Origin: Saonia sp964398035
Lineage (GTDB): Bacteria; Bacteroidota; Bacteroidia; Flavobacteriales; Flavobacteriaceae
Reading direction: 5' to 3'
Assembly: GCA_964398035.1 (NCBI GenBank)
Contig: CAYNLI010000003.1
Location: forward strand, 5,227 to 69,226
Length of the DNA stretch: 64,000 nt
The notes beneath the pieces were generated by a model that was given only the letters and a program-made list of their open reading frames with translations, was not told the origin of the DNA and did no database searches. Below, in pieces: positions 23,999-33,563 of the stretch; positions within the stretch are counted from its first letter, which is position 1; each line of letters opens with the position of its first letter. A program made the position numbers and the translations under genes.

Positions 23999-26629
23999 TT
24001 AAAATAAAGTAGGCTGCTCAGAATCTCCTTCTTTAGAGCCTTTCTTTTCTTGTTCTGGCATAATGTTTTCTTCATCTACTACTTCTATATCTTTGGGTTC
24101 ATTCTCTTTGGGCTCTTCGTATGGCAGAGGCTCAAGTGCATTCATGTTTTTGACTTTTTCTGATGTCAAATGATTCCCCATGGCCTTTATACCTTTTATA
24201 GCAATAAAGTTTTCCAAGTCAACTGTTTGGTTTGGTTTAAGGTCTTTACCTCTTTGCTTGGTGAAATCTATTTCTGCCACAGGTCTCCAATCTGTAGAAA
24301 CAAGTTCTAAAAATGATTTAGGGTGTTCAGAAATAAATAAATCTTCTTTATTTTCATGCTCTATCAAAAATCTTTTTACATAATACCGTTCCTTTTCACC
24401 GTCATAATATATGGCAGACAGCGGTTTCTTTGGATTCCATTTTTCTAAAACAATCATGTCTTCATCAAAATGATTGGTGAGATTAGGTGCAATGGTTTTC
24501 GCAATTCCTTTTTGGGTAACAATAAGCAACATGTCATTTCCTCTGAATTCACCCAATAAATCCCCTCTTCCATCAACATTTAACCTTCTAACAACATCAT
24601 CGAACCAAATTTTTCTAGGTTTTAAAGTGGACACTCCTTTTTCTTTCAGCTCTATACGTTTTACTGAATACTTTGAAACTATATTTCCTTTAGATGACCT
24701 TCCCTTAATTAAAACATCGGCAAAATCTATATCCCATTTTAACTTCTTAATACTGCCTACCTGCCGTAAAAGTACCGTCACTATTTCTGCTTCGCCATTT
24801 GGGTTAGCTGTAAAATATAATAAGTCAGAATTGGGTTTTCCATTTGTGAGGTCATATAATTTATCCCTAGTGGTGCTTGTTACATTAAAACGCTTCACAT
24901 AACTTGCTCCGCCCTTGCCATCCTTATAAATCATATTATAAGTTGTGCGAGAATCTTTCTTCTTAAATACAGCGACATGGATAATATTTTTTCCGATAAA
25001 GGTTTTGGAATCTACTCTAGTGACCATCATTTTACCATCATTGGTAAACACAATAATATCGTCTATATCACTACAATCTGTAACATATTCATCTTTTCGT
25101 AATGATGTTCCAATAAAACCCTCTTCCCTATTTACATAGAGTTTGGTATTTCTGATGACCACCTTGGTTGCTTCAATATCATCAAAAATCCTAATCTCAG
25201 ATTTACGTTCCCTTCCTTTACCGTATTTCCTTTTCAGGTTCTTAAAATAATCTATGGCAAATTCAATAAGGTTGTTTAAATGATGCTTTACTTCTGCTAT
25301 TCTCTCATCAAGTGTATCTAAAAGTTGTTGCGCTTTATCCTTATCAAATTTAGAAATCCGCTTGATTTTAATTTCTGTCAACCTAACAATATCCTCCTCT
25401 GTAACTGCTCTTTTTAAGTGTTTTGTAAAAGGTTCTAACCCCTTATCTATAGCACTGATGACGCCTTCCCATGTCTCTTCTTCTTCTATATTCCTATAGA
25501 TTTTGTTTTCAATAAAAATACGTTCTAAAGAAGCAAAATGCCATTGTTCTTCCAGTTCCATTAATTGTATTTCCAGTTCTGCCTTTAACAATTGTACCGT
25601 TAAATCTACTGAGTGTTTCAACATTTCTGTTACCCCAATAAACAAAGGTTTGTTATCCTCAATAATACAGCCCAATGGAGAAATAGAAGATTCACATGAT
25701 GTAAAAGCATAAAGGGCATCTATGGTTTTATCTGGGGATATACCGCTTGGTAAATGCACCAAAATTTCCACATCGGCCGCAGTATTGTCTTCAATTTTCT
25801 TAATTTTTATCTTTCCTTTTTCATTGGCCTTAAGGATAGAATCTATTAAAGTTGATGTATTTGTTCCGTATGGAATTTCATTGATTACCAGTGTGTTTTT
25901 ATCAAATTGGGAGATTTTGGCCCGCACTCGTATTTTTCCTCCCCTAAGACCATCATTATAATTGCTTACATCTATAATTCCTGATGTAGCAAAATCTGGG
26001 AAAATTGTAAATCGTTGCCCTTTTAGGTGTTTTATTGACGCATCTATCAGTTCAATAAAATTATGCGGCAATATTTTTGTAGAAAGCCCAACGGCAATAC
26101 CTTCTGCTCCTTGAGCCAATAATAATGGGAACTTAACGGGCAGATTTATAGGTTCTTTTTTTCTACCGTCGTAAGATTGTTGCCACTCTGTAATCTTAGG
26201 GCTAAAAATTACTTCCAGTGCAAATTTAGAAAGCCTAGCTTCAATATATCTAGAAGCAGCTGCCCTATCCCCTGTCAATATATTACCCCAGTTACCCTGA
26301 GTATCTATCAATAGATCTTTCTGTCCAATCTGCACCATGGCATCGGCAATACTGGCATCTCCGTGTGGATGATACTGCATGGTATGCCCTACCACGTTGG
26401 CAACTTTATTATACCTACCATCATCCAACTCCTTGAGTGAGTGCATTATTCTTCGTTGCACTGGCTTAAATCCATCTTCAATTGCTGGTACGGCCCGTTC
26501 CAATATTACATACGAAGCATAGTCCAAAAACCATTCCTTGTACATGCCAGTTACCTTGACCAAGGTATCCTGATTGTTGTCTTCTGATTGGTCTAAATGT
26601 TCTTCGTTTACTTCTTCACTTTCTTCCAT
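23999..26629 (-). CDS. parC: DNA topoisomerase IV subunit A
   Basis: 876 residues. The breakage-reunion domain carries the catalytic Tyr128 next to Arg127 in AASRYIEARL, with GHTMQYHPHGDASI before it. The C-terminal half forms the beta-pinwheel and ends in an acidic tail (from about 830). With ParE it decatenates daughter chromosomes. The gene follows parE by 32 nt on the same strand. The early-domain features and pairing with a ParE rather than GyrB partner support topoisomerase IV. Confidence 0.94.
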   Translation of the reverse strand: MEESEEVNEEHLDQSEDNNQDTLVKVTGMYKEWFLDYASYVILERAVPAIEDGFKPVQRRIMHSLKELDDGRYNKVANVVGHTMQYHPHGDASIADAMVQIGQKDLLIDTQGNWGNILTGDRAAASRYIEARLSKFALEVIFSPKITEWQQSYDGRKKEPINLPVKFPLLLAQGAEGIAVGLSTKILPHNFIELIDASIKHLKGQRFTIFPDFATSGIIDVSNYNDGLRGGKIRVRAKISQFDKNTLVINEIPYGTNTSTLIDSILKANEKGKIKIKKIEDNTAADVEILVHLPSGISPDKTIDALYAFTSCESSISPLGCIIEDNKPLFIGVTEMLKHSVDLTVQLLKAELEIQLMELEEQWHFASLERIFIENKIYRNIEEEETWEGVISAIDKGLEPFTKHLKRAVTEEDIVRLTEIKIKRISKFDKDKAQQLLDTLDERIAEVKHHLNNLIEFAIDYFKNLKRKYGKGRERKSEIRIFDDIEATKVVIRNTKLYVNREEGFIGTSLRKDEYVTDCSDIDDIIVFTNDGKMMVTRVDSKTFIGKNIIHVAVFKKKDSRTTYNMIYKDGKGGASYVKRFNVTSTTRDKLYDLTNGKPNSDLLYFTANPNGEAEIVTVLLRQVGSIKKLKWDIDFADVLIKGRSSKGNIVSKYSVKRIELKEKGVSTLKPRKIWFDDVVRRLNVDGRGDLLGEFRGNDMLLIVTQKGIAKTIAPNLTNHFDEDMIVLEKWNPKKPLSAIYYDGEKERYYVKRFLIEHENKEDLFISEHPKSFLELVSTDWRPVAEIDFTKQRGKDLKPNQTVDLENFIAIKGIKAMGNHLTSEKVKNMNALEPLPYEEPKENEPKDIEVVDEENIMPEQEKKGSKEGDSEQPTLF

Positions 26630-26661
26630 AAAGAAAGACTCGTATTATTCTTGGTTTATAA

Positions 26662-28518
26662 TTAGTTTTCCTTAATCAGATCAAGTTCAACTTTAAGGTT
26701 TTCTATGATAAATTTCTGTCTGTCAGGTGTGTTTTTGCCCATATAAAATTCCAATAGTTTTTCTATGGACATTGTTTTGTCCAACATTATGGGTTCTAAC
26801 CGAATATCATCCCCAATAAAATATTTGAATTCATCCGGAGATATTTCACCCAAACCTTTAAATCGGGTAATTTCAGGTTTTCCAGACAGTTTATTCATCG
26901 CCGTAATTTTTTCTTCCTGACTATAGCAATAGAAAGTCTCTTTCTTGTTGCGCACTCTAAACAAAGGCGTTTGTAAAACATACAAATGGTTTTCTTTTAT
27001 CAATTCTGGAAAAAATTGAAGAAAGAACGTAATGAGCAATAAGCGTATGTGCATCCCATCTACATCGGCATCTGTAGCGATAACAATATTGTTGTACCTA
27101 AGGTTGTCCATAGATTCCTCTATGTTCAATGCTGCTTGCAATAGATTGAATTCCTCATTCTCATACACAATTTTTTTAGACATTCCGTAGCAATTCAAAG
27201 GCTTGCCCCTAAGACTAAAAACAGCCTGAGTATTTACATCTCGAGACTTGGTTATGGAACCAGATGCTGAATCTCCTTCTGTGATGAACAATGTAGATTC
27301 CAAGCGTCTATCTTTCTTCATATCGCCTAAATGAACTCGGCAATCCCTAAGTTTTTTATTGTGCAAGTTGGATTTTCTTGCCCGTTCTTTGGCTAATTTA
27401 CGAATGCCCGATAAATCTTTTCTTTCCCGTTCTGCTTGCAGAATTTTTGACTGAAGTTTTTCGGCCGTATCTGGATTTTTGTGCAGATAATTGTCCAAAT
27501 ACTTCCCCACAAAATCATTGATGTAAGTTCTTACCGTTGGGAAATTTCCACCCATATCCGTTGAGCCCAATTTTGTTTTGGTCTGACTCTCAAAAATAGG
27601 TTCCATTACTTTTATGGAAATAGCTGATATTATTGATTTCCTTATATCCGAAGCTTCATAATTTTTACCATAAAAATCCCGTATGGTCTTTACCAATGAC
27701 TCTCTAAAGGCTGCATGGTGAGTACCTCCCTGAGTTGTATGCTGCCCATTCACAAAAGAATGGTATTCTTCACTATACTGGGTTTTGCTATGTGTTATGG
27801 CTACTTCTATATCTTCCCCTTTTAAATGAATGATAGGGTACAACATATCTTCTGTACTGTTGTTGTCTTCCAAAAGGTCTTTTAAACCATTTTCTGAATG
27901 GAATTTTTCACCATTAAAAACTATGGTAAGGCCTAAATTAAGATACACATAGTTTTTAAGCATGCGCTCCACATACTCGTTCCTATACTTGTATTTTTTA
28001 AAAATGGCTTCATCAGGAATAAAGGAAACCTTTGTTCCTCTTCGTTTGGAAGACTCCAAAGGACCATCTTCAACAACTAGATTCCCTTGACTGAATTCTG
28101 CCGTCTTTATTTTATTCTCCCTACTGGATTCTACTTTAAAAAATGAGGACAGTGCATTTACTGCTTTGGTACCAACACCATTTAGACCTACAGATTTTTT
28201 AAAGGCCTTGGAGTCATACTTTCCACCAGTATTCATTTTAGAAACCACATCCACTACCTTTCCCAAAGGTATTCCTCTACCGTAATCCCTAACACTTACG
28301 ACATTGTCTTTAATAATGATTTCAATGGTCTTACCCGCTCCCATTACAAATTCATCAATACAATTGTCCAAAACTTCTTTTAAAAGAATATAGATACCGT
28401 CATCGGCTGAGGAACCATCTCCCAGTTTTCCAATGTACATGCCAGGACGCATACGAATATGCTCTTTCCAGTCCAAGGAGCGAATATTGTCTTCGGTATA
28501 TTGTGTATCCTGAGCCAT
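26662..28518 (-). CDS. parE: DNA topoisomerase IV subunit B
   Basis: 618 residues, shorter than GyrB, as expected of ParE. It has the GHKL ATPase signatures EVLDNCIDE and GRGIPLG and the GLNGVGTKAVNALS loop, then a TOPRIM domain with ITEGDSASGS and the DADVDGMHIR metal site. It supplies the ATP-driven clamp of topoisomerase IV. It heads the parE-parC pair. Confidence 0.95.
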   Translation of the reverse strand: MAQDTQYTEDNIRSLDWKEHIRMRPGMYIGKLGDGSSADDGIYILLKEVLDNCIDEFVMGAGKTIEIIIKDNVVSVRDYGRGIPLGKVVDVVSKMNTGGKYDSKAFKKSVGLNGVGTKAVNALSSFFKVESSRENKIKTAEFSQGNLVVEDGPLESSKRRGTKVSFIPDEAIFKKYKYRNEYVERMLKNYVYLNLGLTIVFNGEKFHSENGLKDLLEDNNSTEDMLYPIIHLKGEDIEVAITHSKTQYSEEYHSFVNGQHTTQGGTHHAAFRESLVKTIRDFYGKNYEASDIRKSIISAISIKVMEPIFESQTKTKLGSTDMGGNFPTVRTYINDFVGKYLDNYLHKNPDTAEKLQSKILQAERERKDLSGIRKLAKERARKSNLHNKKLRDCRVHLGDMKKDRRLESTLFITEGDSASGSITKSRDVNTQAVFSLRGKPLNCYGMSKKIVYENEEFNLLQAALNIEESMDNLRYNNIVIATDADVDGMHIRLLLITFFLQFFPELIKENHLYVLQTPLFRVRNKKETFYCYSQEEKITAMNKLSGKPEITRFKGLGEISPDEFKYFIGDDIRLEPIMLDKTMSIEKLLEFYMGKNTPDRQKFIIENLKVELDLIKEN

Positions 28519-28630
28519 TAAATAGTTTTGCTGTGTAGGTCTGCTAATATAGGAAGTGTAGCAAAAAAATAAAACCCTTGACCCTTAAAGTAATTAACAA
28601 AACAACCTATATTTTGTTGATAGGCTTATT

Positions 28631-29527
28631 TTATGTTCTTTTTTTCCCAGAAACCAGCATAACACCAAAAATAACCACCAACATTCCCATCATTTGAATC
28701 ACAGTTATTGCTTCGTCCAAAAAAAGATATGCAAGAACAATTGTGGATATGGGTCCTAAACTCCCAAAGATTGAAAAAGTTGAGGCTCCTAAACGTTCAA
28801 TAGCTTCGGAAACCAAAAATGAAGGAATCAAGGTTGAGAAAATGGCCATGGCCAACCCAAGCAAATATACTTCTACGGGATATTCAAACAAATTGAAATC
28901 AGCAATGAAAATATAATGTACAACAACGCAAACAGTGGAAATAATCATAGCGTAAGCCGTAAAGGTGACCGAACCAAATTTTGGGATGAGCCATCCACTG
29001 CCCACCAAATACATGGCATAGGTAAGTGCACTTAAAAAGATTAAAAATCCGCCCCAATAAACATCATCTCCTTTAACTCCTATCTCATTCCAGAAAACAA
29101 TAAGTATCCCTAAATAGGTTATTAGAATTGCGATGGTCTGTTTTTTACTGATTTTATTTTTAAAAAATAACCAAGACAATAACACCACCATGGTTGGGTA
29201 GATAAATAATATGATTCTTTCCAAACCAGCTTTAAGGTACTGTAATCCCTCAAAATCGAATAAACTAGCTAAATAATACCCCACAAAACCAAAGAAAATT
29301 AGCCACAAATAATCTTTTGAGTTTATTGCTGAAGAATGCAATGGTTTTTTCCAAATAGCAATGGCGACGTAAAAAGGAAGAGCAAACACCATTCTAAAGA
29401 AAAGCAACGTCACCGCATCTACATGATATTGATAGGCAAGTTTTACCATTATTGCTTTTGCTGAAAACAGCACTACTCCTAGAATGGCAAAAACAATTCC
29501 AATTGTTGCAGATGATTTTTTAATCAT
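28631..29527 (-). CDS. EamA/DMT-family transporter
   Basis: 298 residues with ten predicted membrane helices in two repeated EamA halves. The N-terminal half has FRMVFALPFYVAIAIW and the C-terminal half ends in the paired conserved GPISTIVLAYLFLDEAIT segment. Family members export amino acids or other small metabolites; the substrate is unknown. It lies alone between ychF and parE on the minus strand. Confidence 0.9.
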   Translation of the reverse strand: MIKKSSATIGIVFAILGVVLFSAKAIMVKLAYQYHVDAVTLLFFRMVFALPFYVAIAIWKKPLHSSAINSKDYLWLIFFGFVGYYLASLFDFEGLQYLKAGLERIILFIYPTMVVLLSWLFFKNKISKKQTIAILITYLGILIVFWNEIGVKGDDVYWGGFLIFLSALTYAMYLVGSGWLIPKFGSVTFTAYAMIISTVCVVVHYIFIADFNLFEYPVEVYLLGLAMAIFSTLIPSFLVSEAIERLGASTFSIFGSLGPISTIVLAYLFLDEAITVIQMMGMLVVIFGVMLVSGKKRT

Positions 29528-29600
29528 TCTGCTAAGCTAAAGTCAAACTATAAAAAAAGGTATTTCAATTTTAAGGAATTACGATACTCAAGCAATAAAA

Positions 29601-30695
29601 CTATACATTAAACCTAAAATGCATCACATCACCATCTTTAACTACATACTCTTTTCCTTCTACTCGCATTTTACCCGCCTCTTTTACTTTAGCTTCACTG
29701 CCATAAGTAACAAAATCATCATAGCCTATTACTTCTGCACGGATAAATCCTTTTTCAAAATCAGTATGGATAACGCCAGCAGCTTGGGGTGCAGTTGCCC
29801 CAACAGATATTGTCCAAGCACGGACTTCTTTAACCCCCGCTGTAAAATAGGTGTCTAAATTCAATAATCTATATGCACTACGAATCAATTTAGCAGAACC
29901 AGGCTCAGTTAAACCCATATCTTCCAAAAACATTTGTCGCTCTTCATAAGTTTCCAGTTCGGTAATATCAGCCTCTGTACCTACAGCCAAGAAAATAACT
30001 TCAGCATCCTCATTTGCTACCGCTTCCTTAACTTTCGTTACATAAGCATTTCCTTCGGTAGCTGCAGCTTCATCCACATTGCAAACATATAATACTGGTT
30101 TGTCTGTAATAAATTGTAGAGGCTTAACAAACTCTGCCCTGTCATCTTTTTCTATTTCAATAGCTCTAACGGATATTCCAGCCTCAAGACTATTTTTTAT
30201 TTTCAACAAAACAGCTTCTTCTTTTTGGGCATCTTTATTACCGGTTTTGGCCGCACGTTTTACTTTGTCCAATTTTTTATCAACTGTTTCTAAATCTTTT
30301 AATTGTAGTTCCATGTCTATAATCTCTTTATCCCTAATAGGATCTATAGAACTCTCAACATGTACAATATTATCATTATCAAAACAACGCAGTACATGTA
30401 AAATAGCATCAGTTTCCCTTATGTTTCCTAAAAATTGGTTACCAAGGCCTTCTCCTTTACTGGCGCCTTTTACCAAGCCGGCAATATCTACAATTTCTAC
30501 AGTGGCAGGCAAAACTCTTTCCGGGTTCACCAATTCTTCCAGCTTTTCTAATCTGCTGTCTGGTACGTTCACCACACCAATATTGGGCTCAATGGTACAA
30601 AAAGGGAAATTTGCACTTTGTGCCTTAGCATTTGAGAGGCAATTAAAAAGGGTTGATTTTCCTACGTTTGGCAATCCTACAATACCAGCTTTCAT
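29601..30695 (-). CDS. ychF: Ribosome-associated ATPase YchF
   Basis: 364 residues, standard for YchF/OLA1. The P-loop GLPNVGKST is at 7-15, followed by FCTIEPNIG and DIAGLVKGASKGEGLGNQFL, then a coiled-coil insertion and a C-terminal TGS domain ending VVKDGDVMHFRFNV. Unlike most Obg-type proteins, it hydrolyses ATP and binds ribosomes, and is linked to stress responses. A good promoter lies directly upstream at 30716-30746. Confidence 0.96.
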   Translation of the reverse strand: MKAGIVGLPNVGKSTLFNCLSNAKAQSANFPFCTIEPNIGVVNVPDSRLEKLEELVNPERVLPATVEIVDIAGLVKGASKGEGLGNQFLGNIRETDAILHVLRCFDNDNIVHVESSIDPIRDKEIIDMELQLKDLETVDKKLDKVKRAAKTGNKDAQKEEAVLLKIKNSLEAGISVRAIEIEKDDRAEFVKPLQFITDKPVLYVCNVDEAAATEGNAYVTKVKEAVANEDAEVIFLAVGTEADITELETYEERQMFLEDMGLTEPGSAKLIRSAYRLLNLDTYFTAGVKEVRAWTISVGATAPQAAGVIHTDFEKGFIRAEVIGYDDFVTYGSEAKVKEAGKMRVEGKEYVVKDGDVMHFRFNV

Positions 30696-30715
30696 GTTTT
30701 GTTATTTTAAAGGTG

Positions 30716-30746
30716 CAAATATAGACTATAGATATATGGTGCTAAA
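30716..30746 (-). promoter_or_regulatory. Probable ychF promoter
   Basis: Minus strand TTTA (30743-30746), spacer of 19, TATATTTG (30716-30723); one mismatch to TTTG-N19-TAnnTTTG. It is 20 nt before the start codon. Confidence 0.6.
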
Positions 30747-30756
30747 ACGATTTTCA

Positions 30757-30785
30757 ACAAAAAACCCGAGCAATTGCTCGGGTTT
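30757..30785 (-). terminator. Terminator after ferredoxin gene
   Basis: A perfect 24-nt palindrome (30762-30785, AAACCCGAGCAA and its complement) followed on the minus strand by TTTTTTG, 24 nt after the ferredoxin stop. Confidence 0.85.
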
Positions 30786-30808
30786 AATATATTTAGTTTA
30801 ATTATACA

Positions 30809-31162
30809 TTAATCATCTGGGTGCATAAATTTTTGTTTTCCCAGAAGTTCATCTTCAGTCTCTTCTCTCTCTTCATCTGGAACACAACAATCTACAGGAC
30901 AAACCGCAGCACACTGTGGTTCTTCATGGAAACCTTTACATTCGGTACACTTATCTGGTGAAATGTAATAAATTTCATCACTGATTGGTTCTTGTACTTC
31001 ATCAGCATTAATAGCTTTCCCATCTGGTAACACCACATCTCCTTTTAATGACGTACCATCACTATAACGCCATTCATCTGCTCCTTCATAAATTGCGGTG
31101 TTTGGACATTCTGGTTCACAAGCTCCACAATTAATACACTCATCAGTTATAAAAATTGCCAT
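30809..31162 (-). CDS. 4Fe-4S dicluster ferredoxin
   Basis: 117 residues. The first cluster motif is CINCGACEPECP (Cys9, 12, 15, 19). The second begins CTECKGFHEEPQCAAVCPVDCC (Cys72, 75, 84, 88, with Cys92), where the longer CxxC-x8-C spacing is typical of the 8Fe-8S ferredoxins with an insertion. It carries electrons in the cytoplasm; the partner is unknown. It is divergent from the LuxC-like acyl-CoA reductase, a pairing I recall in other Flavobacteriia. Confidence 0.93.
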   Translation of the reverse strand: MAIFITDECINCGACEPECPNTAIYEGADEWRYSDGTSLKGDVVLPDGKAINADEVQEPISDEIYYISPDKCTECKGFHEEPQCAAVCPVDCCVPDEEREETEDELLGKQKFMHPDD

Positions 31163-31215
31163 AGTATTCTTTTTCCTTAAAGTGCTGATTTTAATTCAGC
31201 ATCACTATTTTTGTG

Positions 31216-31247
31216 CAAAGGTAAACCCAATTAAAATTTTGTACAAA
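31216..31247 (-). promoter_or_regulatory. Probable ferredoxin promoter
   Basis: Minus strand TTTG (31244-31247), spacer of 20, TACCTTTG (31216-31223), a near-perfect Bacteroidota promoter 54 nt before the ferredoxin start. Confidence 0.6.
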
Positions 31248-31252
31248 TATAA

Positions 31253-32314
31253 ATGAAAGACCTTAACATTAGAATCAAAGCTTTTGTCAAACTTGGAACA
31301 TTTCTTCAAGAATTTTACGAATATGACAATAAACCTATAGATTTAATAGGAGTTAAAAAAAAATGGTTTAATGATTTTGACCAAAAAATAACACTTTCTG
31401 GTCATAAAAACGGTTGGTACACTAAAGAAAACATTCTATTTAACATAAAAAAATGGTCGGAATTATTAACTGAACCAAAATTAAATTCGTGGTTGAGCAA
31501 CTATGATTTAAGCAATATAACTTCAAAAAAAGTTGCCTTGATAATGGCAGGGAACATTCCCTTGGTTGGGTTTCATGATTTTCTATCAGTTCTTATCACT
31601 GGGAATAAAGTTTTGATAAAAGCTTCATCGAATGATGCTATTTTACTTCCGTTTTTAACAAGTTATTTGATAGCTGTTGAACCATCCTTGGAAAAAGAAA
31701 TCAGTTTTATTGAAGGACAATTAAAAGACTATGACTGTGTCATTGCAACCGGCAGTAACAATACATCTCGTTATTTTGAGCACTATTTTGGTCATAAACC
31801 CAATATTATAAGAAAAAACAGAAACTCAGTAGCTGTATTGACAGGAGAAGAAACCCAAGAGCAACTACATGCATTGGGCGAGGATATTTTTAGATATTAT
31901 GGTTTGGGGTGCCGTAGTGTATCTAAATTACTTGTACCTATTGATTATGATTTTGACGTTTTCTTTAAAGCAATATTTTCCTATAATTCAATTATTGACA
32001 GTACAAAATACTCCAATAATTACGACTACAACAAGGCAGTATATTTAATGAGTGAATTTAAGATATTGGACAATGGTTTTTTAATATTAAAGGAGGATGA
32101 AAGCTATGCCTCCCCTATAGCTTCAATTTTTTATGAAAGGTATGCATCAAAGGAAAAAGTACTAAATAAATTAAGTCAAGACCAAGAGAAATTACAATGC
32201 ATTGTAGCTAGTGGAATATGCGAAAATGAAATTCCGTTTGGGCAAACACAGACGCCAACTTTGACAGATTATGCAGATGGAGTGGATACTGTTGAATTCT
32301 TGTTAAAAACATAA
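31253..32314 (+). CDS. LuxC-like acyl-CoA reductase
   Basis: 353 residues, resembling the aldehyde-dehydrogenase-fold acyl-CoA reductases (LuxC family). It has IMAGNIPLVGFHDFLSVLI with the following KASSNDAILLPFL, and the catalytic Cys is likely in YYGLGCRSVSKLLVP. This family reduces acyl-CoA or acyl groups to aldehydes. It is divergent from the ferredoxin, which might donate electrons, though that is inference. serC follows 87 nt later on the same strand. Confidence 0.82.
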   Translation: MKDLNIRIKAFVKLGTFLQEFYEYDNKPIDLIGVKKKWFNDFDQKITLSGHKNGWYTKENILFNIKKWSELLTEPKLNSWLSNYDLSNITSKKVALIMAGNIPLVGFHDFLSVLITGNKVLIKASSNDAILLPFLTSYLIAVEPSLEKEISFIEGQLKDYDCVIATGSNNTSRYFEHYFGHKPNIIRKNRNSVAVLTGEETQEQLHALGEDIFRYYGLGCRSVSKLLVPIDYDFDVFFKAIFSYNSIIDSTKYSNNYDYNKAVYLMSEFKILDNGFLILKEDESYASPIASIFYERYASKEKVLNKLSQDQEKLQCIVASGICENEIPFGQTQTPTLTDYADGVDTVEFLLKT

Positions 32315-32401
32315 CAGAATTAGTTAAGATTCCGCTATAATCTTTCAACTAAATTTATGACCTTTAGCAGCTGAATTTCATTCCAATAAAAAAGAAAAAA
32401 A

Positions 32402-33466
32402 ATGAAAAAACATAATTTTAGTGCAGGTCCATGTGTATTGCCCCAAGAAGTAATGAAAAAAGCCTCAGATGCTGTTATTGAATTAGATGGCATTGGACTT
32501 TCTTTGATAGAAATCTCTCACCGAAGTAAAGAATTTGTTGCTATTATGGAAAATGCACGTTCATTGGCATTGGAACTAATGGGATTGGAAGGAAAAGGAT
32601 ACCAAGCACTTTTTTTACAAGGAGGTGCCAGTATGGAATTCCTTATGACGGCCTATAACCTATTGGAAAAAAAAGCTGGTTATGTTAATACAGGTGCTTG
32701 GAGCGCCAAAGCTATAAAAGAAGCAAAATTGTTTGGTGAAGTAGTAGAATTGGCATCATCAAAAGACAAAAATTTCAATTATATCCCAAAAGGGTATGAT
32801 ATTCCTACGGATTTAGATTATTTGCACATCACATCCAACAACACCATTTTTGGAACTCAAATAAAAAAATTCCCAAAGACCAATGTTCCTTTGGTGTGTG
32901 ATATGAGTTCTGATATTTTTTCAAGACAATTGGATTTTTCTCAGTTTGATTTAATCTATGCAGGTGCCCAAAAGAATATGGGACCAGCTGGCACTACCCT
33001 AGTTGTGGTAAAAGAAGATATTTTAGGAAAAGTATCTCGCCAAATACCATCTATGTTAGATTATAAAGTACACATAGGGAAAGACAGTATGTTCAATACC
33101 CCTCCAGTTTTCCCTATCTATGTAACTATGTTGACTTTGCAATGGTTAAAAGATTTAGGTGGAATTGCTGCTATTGAGGAAATAAATGATAAAAAAGCAA
33201 GGTTGATTTACTCTGAAGTAGAACTTAATCCATTGTTCAAAGGTTTTGCCGCTGTGGAAGACCGTTCTAATATGAATGCAACTTTTAACCTTACTGATGA
33301 CTCCCTAAAAGATACTTTTGATGCCATGTGCAAAGAAGCTGGAATAAATGGGATCACTGGTCACAGGTCAGTTGGTGGTTATAGAGCATCTATGTACAAT
33401 GCATTGACAATGGACAGCGTTGGGGCATTGGTAGATGTTATGAGTGAATTGGAAAGAAAAGCATAA
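32402..33466 (+). CDS. serC: Phosphoserine aminotransferase
   Basis: 354 residues, normal for SerC. It begins HNFSAGPCVLP; the PLP-binding Lys191 is in YAGAQKNMGPAG and the substrate-binding RSVGGYRASMYNA segment is near the end. It converts 3-phosphohydroxypyruvate to phosphoserine and can also serve in PLP synthesis. serA follows on the same strand, 97 nt later, so the first two serine-pathway steps are encoded together. Confidence 0.96.
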   Translation: MKKHNFSAGPCVLPQEVMKKASDAVIELDGIGLSLIEISHRSKEFVAIMENARSLALELMGLEGKGYQALFLQGGASMEFLMTAYNLLEKKAGYVNTGAWSAKAIKEAKLFGEVVELASSKDKNFNYIPKGYDIPTDLDYLHITSNNTIFGTQIKKFPKTNVPLVCDMSSDIFSRQLDFSQFDLIYAGAQKNMGPAGTTLVVVKEDILGKVSRQIPSMLDYKVHIGKDSMFNTPPVFPIYVTMLTLQWLKDLGGIAAIEEINDKKARLIYSEVELNPLFKGFAAVEDRSNMNATFNLTDDSLKDTFDAMCKEAGINGITGHRSVGGYRASMYNALTMDSVGALVDVMSELERKA

Positions 33467-33478
33467 TTATAGTTAATG

Positions 33479-33557
33479 GTTTTTAGTTGTTTGTTGTTAG
33501 AGAATTATGTTTTTTAATACGTTGTCAACCAAAAATCTATAACAAACAACCAAAAAC
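33479..33557. repeat. Long inverted repeat between serC and serA
   Basis: GTTTTTAGTTGTTTGTTGTTA at 33479-33499 can pair with TAACAAACAACCAAAAAC at 33540-33557, leaving a loop of about 40 nt. The arms match over most of their length and the stem ends 6 nt before the serA start. It could limit read-through from serC or occlude serA translation. The same A/C-rich motif recurs near 42013 and 45355. Confidence 0.5.
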
Positions 33558-33563
33558 AGAAAT

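Noticed and set aside
30079..30801. 240-codon open frame on the plus strand opposite ychF
   Set aside because: It mirrors the ychF coding sequence, is rich in Ser and Leu like typical antisense frames, and has no matching promoter or domain.
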